Shown here: one piece after another, positions 25,672-34,858 of the stretch
Layout: every line of letters starts with the position of its first letter
Position numbering within the stretch: position 1 is the first letter of the stretch
Assembly (NCBI GenBank): GCA_963822145.1
Contig: CAWGGG010000002.1
Span: 930,001 to 994,000, forward strand
Direction: 5' to 3'
Source of the DNA: UBA5072 sp963822145
Lineage (GTDB): Bacteria; Bacteroidota; Bacteroidia; Bacteroidales; UBA10428
Length of the DNA: 64,000 nt
The notes under the pieces: model-generated
What the model saw: only the letters and a program-made list of their open reading frames with translations
The model's database searches: none
Told to the model about the DNA's origin: nothing
Translations under genes and position numbers: made by a program

Positions 25672-25707
25672 ATGAAATGTCCGGGATGTAATATTAACTT
25701 AGCCTGA
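25672..25707 (+). pseudogene. Possible remnant of a zinc-ribbon (zf-TFIIB-like) gene
   Basis: An 11-codon frame reads MKCPGCNINLA and then stops. This is how small TFIIB-type zinc-ribbon proteins of Bacteroidota begin (M-K-C-P-x-C-x-x-x-L), yet nothing of the expected second C-x-x-C or C-R-G-V-W-L-D region follows in any frame. It could be a deletion remnant or chance. It lies in the 140-base spacer between the CDF gene and the next lipoprotein. Confidence 0.25.
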
Positions 25708-25745
25708 ATGATTTTATTGAGTAACATCCATAAATAAACGAACAT

Positions 25746-26210
25746 ATGAGAAAACAAATTACTTTAATGGTCTGGACGGTTTTTATGGTATCCTGCGGGG
25801 TGAAACCTGGCAAAACAGAGCCTCAGTCTTCAGTACCGATTGCAGGGACCTGGAGGCTCCTGACGGGTACACTGATTGAAGCAGGCGATACCATGGTGAC
25901 AGATTATACAAAGAACATGTCATTCATTAAAATCATCAACGCCAGTCATTTTGCCTTCCTGCAGCATGATCTCAATCAGGGGAAGGATTCGACGGCTGCT
26001 TTCGTGGCCGGAGGAGGCCGCTATACACTCGCTGACAGCCTGTATACCGAGCACCTGGAATACTGCAGCGACCGGGCCTGGGAGGGGAATGACTTTTCCT
26101 TTACGGTTTCGGTGAAGAATGACACGTTGATTCAGCAGGGCATAGAAAAGTTGGAGAAAGCCGGAGTGAACCGCCTGAATATTGAAAAATATGTGAGAAT
26201 TGAACCGTGA
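25746..26210 (+). CDS. Small lipoprotein, lipocalin-like (unknown function)
   Basis: The 154-residue product has a lipobox ending V-S-C-G. It then has GTWRLLTGTLIEAGDT, a typical G-x-W first strand of small lipocalin-like beta barrels, followed by SFIKIINASHFAFLQHD, GGGRYTLADSLYTEHLEYC and NDTLIQQGIEKLE. I know this pattern from many short exported Bacteroidota proteins without known ligand. The protein would be membrane-anchored in the periplasm or at the outer membrane. The ygiD-like gene starts 24 bases after its stop on the same strand, so the two may be co-transcribed. Confidence 0.65.
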   Translation: MRKQITLMVWTVFMVSCGVKPGKTEPQSSVPIAGTWRLLTGTLIEAGDTMVTDYTKNMSFIKIINASHFAFLQHDLNQGKDSTAAFVAGGGRYTLADSLYTEHLEYCSDRAWEGNDFSFTVSVKNDTLIQQGIEKLEKAGVNRLNIEKYVRIEP

Positions 26211-26233
26211 TCTGAAGCATACATTCTAATTCT

Positions 26234-27025
26234 ATGAAGAATCGCACTATGCCTGTCCTGTTTCTGGGCCATGGGAGTCCGATGAATGCCATTGCGGAAA
26301 ACGAGTTTGTAGCAGGTTTCAGGAAAGTTTCAGGGGAGATCAGCAGGCCTGAAGCAGTATTATGCATTTCAGCACACTGGGAAACACGTGGTACCTATGT
26401 CACTGCCATGGATCATCCCAGAACCATCCACGATTTCAGCGGGTTCCCCAGGGAACTGTATGAAGTTGAATATCCGGCTCCAGGGAGTCCGCACTGGGCG
26501 AATGAAACTAAAGCGCTGGTGCAGAAAACCCGAATAGAACCTGATCATCATTGGGGACTGGATCACGGAACCTGGTCGGTAGTAAAGCACTTCTACCCCG
26601 ATGCCCTTGTTCCTGTTTTTCAGATGAGCCTTGATTATAGCAAACCGCCACAATACCATTATGACCTGGCAAAAGAATTGGCTTCGCTTCGTGAAAAAGG
26701 TTTATTGGTTATAGGAAGCGGGAATATGGTCCATAATTTGGGACTGGTGGCCTGGGATAGATTAAATGAGGATACCTACGGGTATGACTGGGCCCTTGAG
26801 GCCAATGAAAGGATGAAACACTGCATACTGGAAGAAAATCACCAGGCGCTGATTGATTATCATTTGCAGGGCAGGGCCTTTCAGCTTGCAGCTCCAACCC
26901 CCGAGCATTACCTGCCGCTGCTTTACATCCTGGCGCTTAAAACAAAAAATGAAACTGTCGAGATCTTCAATGATAAGGCTGTGGGTGGTTCGCTGACGAT
27001 GACCTCCTTGAAGATCGGAGTTTAA
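26234..27025 (+). CDS. ygiD: LigB-family extradiol dioxygenase (YgiD / DOPA 4,5-dioxygenase-like)
   Basis: The 263-residue protein matches the class III extradiol dioxygenase family in YgiD and plant DODA. Metal-binding and catalytic histidines are in LFLGHGSPMN (His13), CISAHWETRG and WGLDHGTWSV, and the late GSGNMVHNLG run is typical. E. coli YgiD opens the ring of DOPA using a divalent metal; the true bacterial substrate is not settled. The stop shares a TTAA with the convergent lipoprotein gene, so the two genes overlap by four bases. Confidence 0.9.
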   Translation: MKNRTMPVLFLGHGSPMNAIAENEFVAGFRKVSGEISRPEAVLCISAHWETRGTYVTAMDHPRTIHDFSGFPRELYEVEYPAPGSPHWANETKALVQKTRIEPDHHWGLDHGTWSVVKHFYPDALVPVFQMSLDYSKPPQYHYDLAKELASLREKGLLVIGSGNMVHNLGLVAWDRLNEDTYGYDWALEANERMKHCILEENHQALIDYHLQGRAFQLAAPTPEHYLPLLYILALKTKNETVEIFNDKAVGGSLTMTSLKIGV

Positions 27026-27918
27026 GGTTCCCGGTCCGCCCTCCAGAATTTGAACTCCTGGATCGGGAATCCGATTTGATAGGATTCTATGATTTCCCCT
27101 GAAAGGGGATCTATGAACAGCACCCTGTTTTCGGGATTGAGCAGGATGTAGCAACGGGTTTCCGGGTCATAGGAAGACATGCAGGCATAATAATCATTGT
27201 GTTCCTGGATCTGTACCTGCTTCACCAGCAACCCAGTTTCCGCATCGAGGGTAACCAGGAAGTTTTCATCCGGCCCAGGATCGTAGGTTACACCCACCAG
27301 CTGGTTATCTGCTGCAATATAAATACCGTTAGCAGGAGCTGCAGCTGCTTTCACAGTTCGCAGAATCTCGCCGGTACCGGGATTGATGACTATCAGGGTG
27401 CTGTCGGCACCCATCAGGACATATTCCTGTTGGGGCGCCCTGTAAAAGAAGGTACAGGCCAGGATGCCCCGTGAAAGGTCAACGGCATTCCTGGCTTCAA
27501 TGGCACCTGTTGCCAGGTTGATTTTGTATACATAATTGGTCCCGTTCTCATTACATTGACCGATCAGCATGTTTTCCAAAGTATCAATCACATTCTGTGA
27601 TAAAAACTCAGGTACAGGAAAGAAATTCAGGGTATCACCCGAAACCGGGTCCATCAGGTAAAAAAAGCCATGACAATCGACATATCCGTATCCTCCGGAA
27701 ACCGGATCGTAGAGGGCGGATCCGAGCAGGTAACAACCTGCCTGGCTGGAGGTAACCTTACCGCTTTTCAGTTTGACATTCACCAGTTCAATGGCATTTC
27801 CACCTTTAAAACCAGTAAGGTTCAGGGTATCAGGACTTGTATCCTTTTGCTTTTCGCAGGAAGCGGATAACAATACCAACAATGCCACAATCAGGGTGAT
27901 GGTGATTTTTTTCATCAT
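27022..27918 (-). CDS. Lipoprotein with beta-propeller-like repeats, unknown function
   Basis: From the ATG at 27918 (or the next one at 27915) the product has about 298 residues and a lipobox ending S-A-S-C-E. The body is a series of beta-hairpin repeats with D-P-x-x-G-x-x-x motifs (YDPVSGGYGYV, MDPVSGDTLNF, INPGTGEILRT, LDAETGLLVKQ, IDPLSGEIIES), the style of PQQ/YVTN-like propellers. No catalytic residues are evident. A TATCTTTG promoter-like element lies 46 bases upstream, inside the 3' spacer of the peptidase gene, so it may be transcribed on its own. Confidence 0.65.
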   Translation of the reverse strand: MMKKITITLIVALLVLLSASCEKQKDTSPDTLNLTGFKGGNAIELVNVKLKSGKVTSSQAGCYLLGSALYDPVSGGYGYVDCHGFFYLMDPVSGDTLNFFPVPEFLSQNVIDTLENMLIGQCNENGTNYVYKINLATGAIEARNAVDLSRGILACTFFYRAPQQEYVLMGADSTLIVINPGTGEILRTVKAAAAPANGIYIAADNQLVGVTYDPGPDENFLVTLDAETGLLVKQVQIQEHNDYYACMSSYDPETRCYILLNPENRVLFIDPLSGEIIESYQIGFPIQEFKFWRADREP

Positions 27919-27963
27919 TCGGGACTGTTTAATTTCATTAACGCGGCCAATCATCGTACGAAT

Positions 27964-27971
27964 CAAAGATA
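27964..27971 (-). promoter_or_regulatory. Putative -7 promoter element (TATCTTTG)
   Basis: The minus strand reads TATCTTTG, a full TAnnTTTG match, in the 58-base spacer before the propeller-like lipoprotein start. A -33 TTTG is not present at 19 bases. Confidence 0.35.
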
Positions 27972-27976
27972 GTTGG

Positions 27977-29290
27977 TTATTTTGACATTATGGGGCTGAG
28001 GTTAACCTCAAGACCCGTCATCTTCCTGAATTCGTTCGCAAAATCCTGCTGCATACCCACAGGCATGTATTTTACCCGGGCGGTGAAATGATTGGCCCCG
28101 GGTAACATGAACCGTTTTGAGTTGACCTGCGGCGAAACGGTTACAGCACAGGCCGACCAGGTATCCCTGCCTCCGTAAATATACAGGAAATCATTGCCAT
28201 GATTGTCAAGCCAGATACTGATCTTTTGCATCAAGGTACTATCAAAGGATGTATAGGGAACTGATTTTGGCGGGAAGCTTCCCGATGGGTTATCGCTGTC
28301 GATATAGTGGAGGTATTTCCTGAGGGGCTTGGCGTCATAGCCGTAATATCCGCCTTCGGTAACCGACTGGTAATAATGTACCTCAAAGTCATGCATGCTC
28401 CTATCGCAAAACGATTCCAGGTCTACAATCTTTAACAGGTGTTCCACAGATTCATCAATGGGTTTCCCGGCAGGAATATCGGTACAGGCGACATCACCCA
28501 CCTGCCAGAAGGAGAATGGATATTCAAGGACCGTATATTCAAATGCTTTGCCGAGACTACCCAGGTAAGTAAACTCCAGTTCCTTGCCTTTGGAATACCA
28601 TTTCAACTTATCAAGGATTTCCTGTTCATGCTTGAGCAGGTAAACCTGGAAGGTATAGATCCTGTTCCGGCATTCCTCTGTGCTGATGGTATCGAGAAAC
28701 TCATAGATCCTTTTGTCTTCCAGTCCGTTTATTACAGGAGCAACATAGGGCACTGATATATCCACATCCTTTGGGTAGTAATACCGGTAAATGATGGCGG
28801 TTTGTCCCCCTCTGCTGATGCCTGTGCTGATCCACTTGCCGGAATAAATGCTTTTGAACATCCCGTTAATCCGGTGCAGATCAGCAGTAACCTGATCGTA
28901 GGTCAGGTATTCCCATTGCAGGGAGTCGGGTGCTGAAGTACCGAAATACCGGTATTCAATATTCAGTTCATTGGCATGCAGCATTTCAACCAGTTCGTTC
29001 TTAGCCTTATATATCTTATAGCCGTTGATGTTCATAACTACAGGACTGTTAAAACCTTGATGCTTTAACAAAACCTGTTGTCCGAAACTTCCTTTTTCGG
29101 GATGCAGGTGATCCAGGGGTTGCTTTATTGTAAGGGCATATTGTAAATAAGAGTCCCCTGGCTTAGAGATCTTTTTGAATGTCACATCGGGTAGATTGAA
29201 AAGCGCCTGCTCCAGGGCTGTTTCATCGGCCTGCGGATACAGGTTTGAAAGGCTGACCAATGCAAATAAAAAACCAAACAGAATTCTCAT
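27977..29290 (-). CDS. Exported serine peptidase, S28/S37 (PS-10) type
   Basis: The 437-residue protein has a signal peptide ending N-L-Y-P-Q. The start of the mature part (YALTIKQPLDHLHPEKGSFGQQ) and NIEYRYFG are typical of the tripeptidyl-aminopeptidase / S28-S37 group. The alpha/beta-hydrolase triad is Ser in TGISRGGQTA, Asp in YGGRDTWSA and His in PGANHFTARV. Such enzymes trim peptides from the N-terminus in the periplasm or outside the cell, which fits the S46 peptidase elsewhere in this window. The split between S28 and S37 cannot be settled by eye. Confidence 0.8.
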   Translation of the reverse strand: MRILFGFLFALVSLSNLYPQADETALEQALFNLPDVTFKKISKPGDSYLQYALTIKQPLDHLHPEKGSFGQQVLLKHQGFNSPVVMNINGYKIYKAKNELVEMLHANELNIEYRYFGTSAPDSLQWEYLTYDQVTADLHRINGMFKSIYSGKWISTGISRGGQTAIIYRYYYPKDVDISVPYVAPVINGLEDKRIYEFLDTISTEECRNRIYTFQVYLLKHEQEILDKLKWYSKGKELEFTYLGSLGKAFEYTVLEYPFSFWQVGDVACTDIPAGKPIDESVEHLLKIVDLESFCDRSMHDFEVHYYQSVTEGGYYGYDAKPLRKYLHYIDSDNPSGSFPPKSVPYTSFDSTLMQKISIWLDNHGNDFLYIYGGRDTWSACAVTVSPQVNSKRFMLPGANHFTARVKYMPVGMQQDFANEFRKMTGLEVNLSPIMSK

Positions 29291-29445
29291 GGGACCATCA
29301 TTTATTATTCATACAACATTTCCTCCGGATGGATTACTTTAGCCCATCCAGGGCTTCTAATATAGAGTATATTTCCCAGGCGCTGGCATAAACTTTGTAA
29401 CAAATTCAGCGCTGATTCGTCACAGAACTGTAAACCCTGGTTATC

Positions 29446-32091
29446 ATGCGATTCGTAGCCCGTTGTTTTCTCATCATCATTTCTGCCTCTTTCTCAGCCA
29501 GTTTTACCAATGCACAGGGTATTAAGGGCCGGTTAACAGACATCAAGGGTGAACCAGTTGCTTTTGCTGCAGTATATGACGAGACCACTTTTGCAGGTAC
29601 GAACAGTAATGCTGATGGTTATTACGAATTAAAACTGGAACCGGGGAAGCATTCAGTTGTTTATAAATCCATGGGTTATTACCTGGTGCGCAGGCAGCTG
29701 AACACAACAGGACAGATGATTACGCTGGATATCCGGATGGAGGAGCAGTCCGTTCAGATTAAGGAGGTGGTGGTCACCCCCGGGAAAGAGGATCCCGCCT
29801 ACGCGATTATGCGCAAGGCAATCGGACTGGCTCCATACCACCTGAACCAGGTAAAGGAATATATAGCAGATGTATATCTGCGAGGGACCATTCATCTGAT
29901 CAGCATTCCCAAAATCATAGCCAAAAACACTGAAATCAACGGTAAGAAGAATGTGCTAAAAAGCGGAGATGTTTTTTTACAGGAATCCATCAACCAGATC
30001 ACCTTCCAGGCGCCGGACCATTATGATCAGAAAGTGATATCCTTCCACAGTACCTTCCCGGGTGAAAATAATGATGTAAACCCTATGGGAATCATCCGGT
30101 CGAGCTTTTACCAGCCAAAGATCGACGAATTTATTTCTCCGCTGGCGCCCAACGCATTCAGCTTTTATACCTACCGGTATGAAGGTTTTTTCGAAGAAGG
30201 CAGGAATACAGTCTTTAAGATCAAGGTTACCCCCAAGCGGAACAGCCAGCAATTGATGAAGGGATATCTGTATATTGTCGACAGGCTATGGTGCCTGCAT
30301 TCGGCTGATGCCACCGTGCATATGTTTTTCGGGGACCTGAGTTATAAAACGATTTACTCCCCGGTTAAAAGCAACGCGTGGCTTCCAATCAGTTACCAGT
30401 TTTTTGTGGATGCTTCCATTATGGGGATCAAAGCTACTTATAAATACTCCAGTTCGGTAAAATTCCAGCAGGTGATCCTGAACGAGAAGAAAGTCATCAA
30501 ACCTTTGAAAGAAGAAGTGACTCCAGTTGAGGAAACTATCAAACCTGAGATCACAGATCCCAAGAAGCAAAAAAATCAGCAGGAATTGGAAAAACTGATG
30601 TCCAAGGAGGAATTGACCAACCGCGACATGGTGAAAATGGCCACCCTGATGTCAAAGGAAGCACCGGAAGATACGGCCCGGAACAAATCGCTGGAGATCA
30701 AAGACAATGATGCCAAGGTCACCATTGAAAAAGATGCGTTAAAGAAGGATACAGCCTACTGGAACACCATGCGTCCCATTCCGTTAACCCATGTGGAGGC
30801 TCAAATCCCGGGAATGAAGGACACAACCCTTGTGGTCCGGCGGGATACACTGACCGTCCCGGATTCTGCAGGAACCTCCAAAGTCGTTAAAAAACTTGGA
30901 AAGATGGCCAATTTTATTACCTCGGGTGCAGGTTTCTGGGCTTTTGATTCCACGCTCCGGATCCATTATGATGGTATTATCGGGTTGAAAAAAGTTGATT
31001 TCAATACGGTTGACGGTTTCATTTACCGGCAGACCATCAGCCTGGAGCAGCGCATTGATTCCTCCCATACCCTGAAAATTAATCCCGGAATAGCCTATGC
31101 GTTCAGTCGGGAGCAGGTAATGTGGTGGACGGATGTCCGTTACAGCTATCTGCCCATGCGGGGTGGCGAGGCGCATCTTCACATCGGGAGTGAATCGGCT
31201 GATTACAACACCGAAACAGGGTTGAATTCCACTCTTAATTCACTGGCCTCCTTATTTTTCCGCAGGAATTACTTAAAGCTGTACCAGCAAAATTCAGGTT
31301 ACCTCAGCAATACCCTTGACCTGGCCAATGGGCTCAATTTGACTGCTGCCCTGGGGTATCGCACAGCACGGCCGCTGAGCAACCATTCCGATTATTCCTT
31401 TTTTTACCGGGAGGAACGGGAATATTCCCCCAATGAACCTGATGATCCTGATGATCTTGCCCGGAATGTTTATCATGAAGAGGCTTACTGGGATCTTACC
31501 CTCGAATACACCCCCCGGTATTACTATCGGGTATGGGGTGGCCGGAAGCACTACCAGCACTCCAAATATCCAACATTTTCCATCCGGAACCGGATGGCCG
31601 TACCCGGCATTGTAAACAGTACGGCCGATTATGACCTGCTTGAGGCCGGGATTCGTCAGAAAAGAGAATGGGGCATGATGCATGCCTTCTCATGGAATAT
31701 AAAAGGAGGGATCTTCCTGAACCGAAACAATGTATACGTGATGAATGACAAATATTTTAACGATCAGTCACTCCCCATTGGAATAGGCAATCTGGATGAT
31801 GCCTTCCGGCTGGCGCCCTTTTATGAGAATGCCACCACACAAAGCTTTGGTGAAGCGCATGTGAAGTTCACTACGCCGTACCTTCTGATCAAATACCTGC
31901 CCTTCCTCAGCAACAAACTATGGCTTGAGAACCTCCATATCAATTACTTAACCACTGCTGAACAGCATCATTACTGGGAAGCCGGGTACAGCATCAGCCA
32001 GATCTACATGGCAGGGACTGTCGGCATTTTTGCAGGTTTTTCAGGACTTTCCTACCAATCGTTCGGTGTCCAGGTATCCTTTGATTTCTAA
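29446..32091 (+). CDS. DUF5686 outer-membrane protein with carboxypeptidase-regulatory-like domain
   Basis: The 881-residue protein begins with a signal peptide ending T-N-A-Q. Residues about 25-105 form a CarboxypepD_reg-like beta sandwich (GIKGRLTDIKGEPVAFAAVY, SNADGYYELKLEPGKH, VYKSMGY). The DUF5686 body follows, with a Lys/Glu-rich middle part (about 340-430) and a C-terminal set of amphipathic strands ending in Q-V-S-F-D-F, an outer-membrane barrel ending. Despite the N-terminal similarity to TonB-dependent receptors, no plug domain is seen. Function is unknown. It is a single gene, convergent with the deoxyribonucleotidase. Confidence 0.82.
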   Translation: MRFVARCFLIIISASFSASFTNAQGIKGRLTDIKGEPVAFAAVYDETTFAGTNSNADGYYELKLEPGKHSVVYKSMGYYLVRRQLNTTGQMITLDIRMEEQSVQIKEVVVTPGKEDPAYAIMRKAIGLAPYHLNQVKEYIADVYLRGTIHLISIPKIIAKNTEINGKKNVLKSGDVFLQESINQITFQAPDHYDQKVISFHSTFPGENNDVNPMGIIRSSFYQPKIDEFISPLAPNAFSFYTYRYEGFFEEGRNTVFKIKVTPKRNSQQLMKGYLYIVDRLWCLHSADATVHMFFGDLSYKTIYSPVKSNAWLPISYQFFVDASIMGIKATYKYSSSVKFQQVILNEKKVIKPLKEEVTPVEETIKPEITDPKKQKNQQELEKLMSKEELTNRDMVKMATLMSKEAPEDTARNKSLEIKDNDAKVTIEKDALKKDTAYWNTMRPIPLTHVEAQIPGMKDTTLVVRRDTLTVPDSAGTSKVVKKLGKMANFITSGAGFWAFDSTLRIHYDGIIGLKKVDFNTVDGFIYRQTISLEQRIDSSHTLKINPGIAYAFSREQVMWWTDVRYSYLPMRGGEAHLHIGSESADYNTETGLNSTLNSLASLFFRRNYLKLYQQNSGYLSNTLDLANGLNLTAALGYRTARPLSNHSDYSFFYREEREYSPNEPDDPDDLARNVYHEEAYWDLTLEYTPRYYYRVWGGRKHYQHSKYPTFSIRNRMAVPGIVNSTADYDLLEAGIRQKREWGMMHAFSWNIKGGIFLNRNNVYVMNDKYFNDQSLPIGIGNLDDAFRLAPFYENATTQSFGEAHVKFTTPYLLIKYLPFLSNKLWLENLHINYLTTAEQHHYWEAGYSISQIYMAGTVGIFAGFSGLSYQSFGVQVSFDF

Positions 32092-32112
32092 GACAAAGCT
32101 TCGAGGGTTTTA

Positions 32113-32628
32113 TCAGAGCAGCAATGTTTCGATTTCCTGCCAGGAATGAACCCGGATGTGATTCTTTTCGGGCAGGCCTTCATTGTGGGGCTGGGTAAAC
32201 AGGATGGTCTTCCCTTTAAAAGGATCCAGGTTTTTAAAATGGTCATCGATCATAATGTCGCCATGAACCACGGATTTTGAGCCGCAAAAGACCATTTGGC
32301 GCCAGGTGATGAAAGGGTAATGTTCCTCAAGCCATTCCTGTTTCTCCGACAGGCTGTGCGGAAATTCTGTAGCAGCGGAAACAATAAAGAGCTCATACCG
32401 TGCATTGAGCTTCAATAAGGCCTCGTAGCTACCCCGGATCACAGGGGCACTTCTGAAAAAACCCTTAGTAAACAGATATTTCCGGAGATTCTTAAATACT
32501 TCCCCTTCGGGCCTGCCTTTTAGGTCGTCCATCGTAGGCCGGAGACCGGAATCCAGGAGAAGAAATTTCTGGTATTGCGGGTAAATATCCGCCAATACGC
32601 CGTCCATATCCACTATTAACCGTTGCAT
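32113..32628 (-). CDS. 5'(3')-deoxyribonucleotidase-like HAD phosphatase
   Basis: The 171-residue protein matches the NT5C family (PF06941). It has motif I DMDGVLAD, motif II in FIVSAATEFP, and motif IV IMIDDHFKNL, with a small cap between I and II. These HAD phosphatases remove phosphate from deoxyribonucleoside monophosphates and help balance pyrimidine pools. It lies alone between two plus-strand genes, 21 bases past the DUF5686 stop in convergent orientation. Confidence 0.87.
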   Translation of the reverse strand: MQRLIVDMDGVLADIYPQYQKFLLLDSGLRPTMDDLKGRPEGEVFKNLRKYLFTKGFFRSAPVIRGSYEALLKLNARYELFIVSAATEFPHSLSEKQEWLEEHYPFITWRQMVFCGSKSVVHGDIMIDDHFKNLDPFKGKTILFTQPHNEGLPEKNHIRVHSWQEIETLLL

Positions 32629-32731
32629 AGCGCTGAAAATTGAGCCCTAAAAATAGCAATAGGAAATGGATATACCTAAAGCACCTGTTGCTATTTTGTC
32701 CGTCAATCCAGTCTACATGACCTGAATTGAT

Positions 32732-32739
32732 TACCTTTG
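32732..32739 (+). promoter_or_regulatory. Putative -7 promoter element (TACCTTTG) for glycerate kinase
   Basis: TACCTTTG matches TAnnTTTG in full. Transcription would begin near 32746, 15 bases before the ATG at 32761, which supports that start over the upstream in-frame ATG at 32740. No -33 TTTG is seen. Confidence 0.4.
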
Positions 32740-32760
32740 ATGAGGTTTGATTTGAATGCC

Positions 32761-33900
32761 ATGAGAATTCTGATCTGTCCGGATAAGTTCAAGGAATGCA
32801 TGACCGCTGCCCATGTAGCCACGCATATCCGGAATGGAATTTTGAGAGTATATCCTAAAGCGGATTGCCGGCTCATTCCCATGGCCGATGGCGGGGAGGG
32901 CACAGTGGAAGCCTTGGTGACAGCAACAGGCGGCTCATTTTCCAAATGCCGGGTACATGATCCGCTGATGAGAAAGATCGAGTCCGGGATCGGTATTTCA
33001 GGCGACGGCACAACGGCGATCATTGAAATGGCATCGGCATCGGGACTGGCATTGCTTAGTCATGAGGAACGGAATCCGTTGGTGACTTCCAGCTATGGCA
33101 CAGGTGAACTGATCCGTCATGCGCTCGACCTTGGATGCCACAAGATCATTCTGGGCATTGGTGGGAGTGCCACCGTGGATGGAGGCGTGGGCATGGCACA
33201 GGCACTGGGAATGAGATTCCTGGATGCAGCCGGACAGGAAATTGGTCCCGGAGGAGGCAGCCTGGGGAATATTTACGAGATTGATCCGTCAGCATTGGAT
33301 CCCCGTCTCAGCCAGTGCGCGATATCCGTGGCCGGTGATGTAAGCAATCCCCTTACCGGCATAAACGGGGCAGCAGCAGTGTATGGCCCTCAGAAAGGAG
33401 CTAATGCATTAATGGTGAAGCAGTTGGATAAAAACCTGAAGCACCTGTCTCAGGTAATACAGCGGGAAATCGGAAAAGAGGTGGAATTCATCCCGGGTGC
33501 CGGTGCAGCAGGGGGAATGGGAGCAGGCATTGTTGCTTTTCTGGGAGGAGAGCTGAAGTGCGGATGGGAGCTGATCAGCCGGGTGGTAAAACTGGAAAGC
33601 TGTATCCGGTGGGCCCATTTGGTAATCACAGGGGAAGGGAAAATGGATCTTCAGACCGGGTTTGGCAAAACCCCTGCAGGGGTGGCCTTACTTGCAAACC
33701 GTCAGCGCAAACCTGTTATAGCATTTACCGGAGCGCTTAGCGGAAATCCGGATCATTTCATGGAGATAGGATTTGCAGGAGTGATACCCATTGCCGACAT
33801 GCCCATGACCCTGGAACATTCCATGGATAACGCAGGAAGATTACTGGAAAATGCTGCGGAACGTACTTTCAGGATGATCCGGTTAGGAGAGGATCTATAG
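32761..33900 (+). CDS. Glycerate kinase (GarK/GlxK family)
   Basis: From ATG 32761 the protein has 379 residues, the normal length. Family marks include ILICPDKFKECMTA at the N-terminus, PMADGGEGT, GIGGSATVDGG, GMAQALGMRFLD, GDVSNPL, and LVITGEGKMDLQT near the end. The enzyme phosphorylates D-glycerate to 2-phosphoglycerate (family knowledge) and would feed glycerate into glycolysis. No neighbouring genes for glyoxylate or hexuronate breakdown are visible. The GH13_18 module about 20 kb away could release glycerate if it acts on glucosylglycerate; that link is speculative. Confidence 0.92.
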   Translation: MRILICPDKFKECMTAAHVATHIRNGILRVYPKADCRLIPMADGGEGTVEALVTATGGSFSKCRVHDPLMRKIESGIGISGDGTTAIIEMASASGLALLSHEERNPLVTSSYGTGELIRHALDLGCHKIILGIGGSATVDGGVGMAQALGMRFLDAAGQEIGPGGGSLGNIYEIDPSALDPRLSQCAISVAGDVSNPLTGINGAAAVYGPQKGANALMVKQLDKNLKHLSQVIQREIGKEVEFIPGAGAAGGMGAGIVAFLGGELKCGWELISRVVKLESCIRWAHLVITGEGKMDLQTGFGKTPAGVALLANRQRKPVIAFTGALSGNPDHFMEIGFAGVIPIADMPMTLEHSMDNAGRLLENAAERTFRMIRLGEDL

Positions 33901-33929
33901 GCAATGCTGCCCTGTTTCACGACAGCGCT

Positions 33930-34637
33930 TTAATTCAGGGCAATTCCAACGATAAAGCCCACCCAGGGCTTCTGATGGAATATCCATTCTGGTCTGTCTG
34001 AACTCAGGAGGTAATCGAATCCGACAGAGATCCCGAAACTGATAAAGCTGGTTTCCAGGAAACCGGCCACACCGTACTCGATAATAAAACCGTTATATTC
34101 TTTTTCAACCGGGTCAATAGTATTGTTTGCATCAATATAAGTGGTTCCGGTACCGGCAAAGAAACCGAAATCAAAACCACGGTTATTCAATTCACATTTA
34201 GGTTTACCCAACGGATCTTTTTTAACATGCAGCCGGTAATAATCCGTACGCCAGCCAGCGTACAACGCTAAATTAAAATCGGTGGTCAGCTGGGCAGGAA
34301 GTCCATGTACAGCAGGACGGTACTTCATCATAATGTAGGCGATATCAATATCCAGACTTTTTTTAATGAATTTCAACGGAACACCTGGAAGGCTGTCGCA
34401 TACTGAAAGAGGAACGGACATCAGTATTTCCTGGTTAACCTGATCTTCGGTTCGCGGATATACATCGATCTTTTCTTCTGATACATCCAGATAAACATCC
34501 TCAATGCTGTCGCTGCCTGAGTCGAGTTTGTAATTGCCGCTGTCGAACCCATGCATGGAGGATTTTTCAATCACGCTGCAGGAATACAGTAAAGCAGCGT
34601 ATGCAAGGATTAAAAGAAGTCTTATTGGGATCATCAT
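33930..34637 (-). CDS. Lipoprotein with barrel-like C-terminus, unknown function
   Basis: From ATG 34637 (or 34634) the product has about 235 residues with a lipobox ending L-Y-S-C-S. After an acidic stretch (DSGSDSIEDVYLDVSEEKID) come alternating strands such as FNLALYAGWRTDYYRLHV, GFDFGFFAGTGTTYI, GFIIEYGVAGFLE and FISFGISVGFDYLL, which look like outer-membrane beta strands ending in G-F-I-V-G-I-A-L-N. Lipobox plus barrel strands is unusual but not unknown in this phylum. I do not recognise a family. It borders the left edge of the repeat locus. Confidence 0.6.
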   Translation of the reverse strand: MMIPIRLLLILAYAALLYSCSVIEKSSMHGFDSGNYKLDSGSDSIEDVYLDVSEEKIDVYPRTEDQVNQEILMSVPLSVCDSLPGVPLKFIKKSLDIDIAYIMMKYRPAVHGLPAQLTTDFNLALYAGWRTDYYRLHVKKDPLGKPKCELNNRGFDFGFFAGTGTTYIDANNTIDPVEKEYNGFIIEYGVAGFLETSFISFGISVGFDYLLSSDRPEWIFHQKPWVGFIVGIALN

Positions 34638-34754
34638 ATGTTTGACCAAGTTGTTCCAATCTGGAACAATAAATATATGGAAAATGGAGGAAAAAGGAAA
34701 AAGAAAAGCAGGTTAAAATAATGTGTTAAGCCTGATGATTTAGGAGGGGGGGCG

Positions 34755-34850
34755 AACATTACCCTAATGTCGCCCCTACGGGGCTTTTGGGGTTTAGTGA
34801 CCGGATATTTTCTACCATAATGCCGCACCTCCGGTGCTGTCAATTTATAA
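34755..34850 (+). repeat. Outer left A and B hairpin elements
   Basis: An A-type element (degenerate head ACCCTAATGTC, stem GCCCC-TAC-GGGGC) is followed about 53 bases later by a B-type element (head at 34812, stem GCACC-TCC-GGTGC). The B copy and the following 35 bases recur almost exactly at 36475-36522. Confidence 0.75.
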
Positions 34851-34858
34851 ATTATAAT

